Source of the DNA: Spirosoma panaciterrae DSM 21099
GTDB lineage: Bacteria; Bacteroidota; Bacteroidia; Cytophagales; Spirosomataceae
Length of the DNA: 62,450 nt
Direction: 5' to 3'
Assembly: GCF_000374025.1 (NCBI RefSeq)
Contig: NZ_KB893200.1
Location: forward strand, 1-62,450
Positions 62,182 to 62,450 of this stretch are shown here, piece after piece (position 1 is the stretch's first letter; the number at the start of each line of letters is the position of its first letter). Made by a program: the position numbers and the translations under genes. The notes beneath the pieces are model-generated. The model was not told the DNA's origin. It was given only the letters and a program-made list of their open reading frames with translations, and searched no databases.

Positions 62182-62450
62182 TTACGAAACAAGAGGTAAG
62201 GCTAGTTTTTGATCAAAGTTTACCCCACTTCGGGCTACGGCAAAACACTGACGAACTAACTTATGCGCCACCGCTATCAAAGCCACCAGCTTGGGCTTAC
62301 CTGCCCCCACCAACCGATCATACAAAGCAGCACAGGCCGGATTGGTTTTCTTGGCCTGCATACTGGCCATGTACAACAACTGACGAATTCGGCTGTTGCC
62401 CAACTTACAGATATGCCCCTTACCTTTCACCGAACTGCCCGACTCAAACA
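62182..62450 (-). CDS. IS110-family transposase, 3' end (partial, runs off the window)
   Basis: The minus-strand frame stays open to the right edge of the window, so only the C-terminal end, about 89 residues, is seen. It includes CKLGNSRIRQLLYMASMQAK and HKLVRQCFAVARSG, the Transposase_20 (IS116/IS110/IS902) C-terminal signature. The conserved sequence continues upstream of the GTG at 62430 (ESGSSVKGKGHI), so that codon is not the start. The left end of the element, if complete, lies in or near 62062-62182. Confidence 0.88.
   Translation of the reverse strand, partial: FESGSSVKGKGHICKLGNSRIRQLLYMASMQAKKTNPACAALYDRLVGAGKPKLVALIAVAHKLVRQCFAVARSGVNFDQKLALPLVS

Noticed and set aside
1..62450. 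CRISPR array, prophage or integron
   Set aside because: No regularly spaced identical direct repeats, no phage structural or integrase genes, and no attC-like sites were seen.

Overview
The window looks like chromosomal DNA of a Bacteroidota bacterium of the order Cytophagales, most likely Spirosoma or a close relative. The evidence is a SusC/SusD pair, two hybrid two-component systems (sensor kinase, receiver and AraC-type regulator in one chain), a type IX secretion sorting domain, many outer-membrane beta-barrel proteins, and Bacteroidota promoters (TTTG, about 19 bp, TAnnTTTG) upstream of many genes. Genes were called from reading frames plus recognisable family motifs. No database search was run, so the genus is an inference.

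Layout. 1-1190: a complete IS630-family element with 35-bp perfect terminal inverted repeats and a -1 frameshift transposase, next to the terminator of maeB. 1246-12604: maeB, a hybrid two-component system with a sugar-binding-protein sensor, an Abhydrolase_10-type protein, a secreted metzincin-like protease and a YegD-type Hsp70. 12768-15538: fabF, a TetR regulator and a short-chain dehydrogenase, linked by two copies of one palindromic operator. 15625-33189: a polysaccharide utilisation locus (PUL). One arm holds susC, susD, two lipoproteins, an alginate-lyase-family lyase and a heparinase II/III lyase. The divergent arm holds a second alginate-lyase-family lyase and a GH88 unsaturated glucuronyl hydrolase. 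A hybrid two-component regulator and an AraC regulator follow. The enzymes point to a uronic-acid-rich polymer such as glucuronan.

33217-38391: a DUF983 protein, two small secreted proteins, a membrane-anchored winged-helix regulator, then a sugar porter and a PfkB sugar kinase in an operon. 38740-40721: a stand-alone mannitol-dehydrogenase C-terminal domain, a small unknown protein and about 1 kb with little coding. 40722-45944: aldo/keto reductase, VOC protein and a seven-PAS histidine kinase. 46339-52687: three outer-membrane proteins, one tRNA-Arg, one unknown protein and an alpha-E protein. 52941-56795: glgB and a maltokinase-like gene (alpha-glucan synthesis). 57015-62061: a GH43 enzyme, a CPA1 antiporter, two decayed pseudogenes (DJ-1/AraC regulator and SDR), an SRPBCC protein and a DUF3267 membrane protein. 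62182-62450: the 3' end of an IS110-family transposase that runs off the window.

How the parts work together. The PUL is the clearest functional unit: surface binding and import (SusCD), surface or periplasmic depolymerisation by lyases, removal of the unsaturated uronate by GH88, and control by the 1390-residue hybrid sensor. Four GAAC motifs spaced 21, 20 and 21 bp apart upstream of susC are a candidate site for that regulator. The fabF-tetR-SDR group is a second compact regulon with its operator visible. Many genes are separated by long perfect hairpins that act as probable terminators. No CRISPR array, rRNA, prophage or replication origin was seen.
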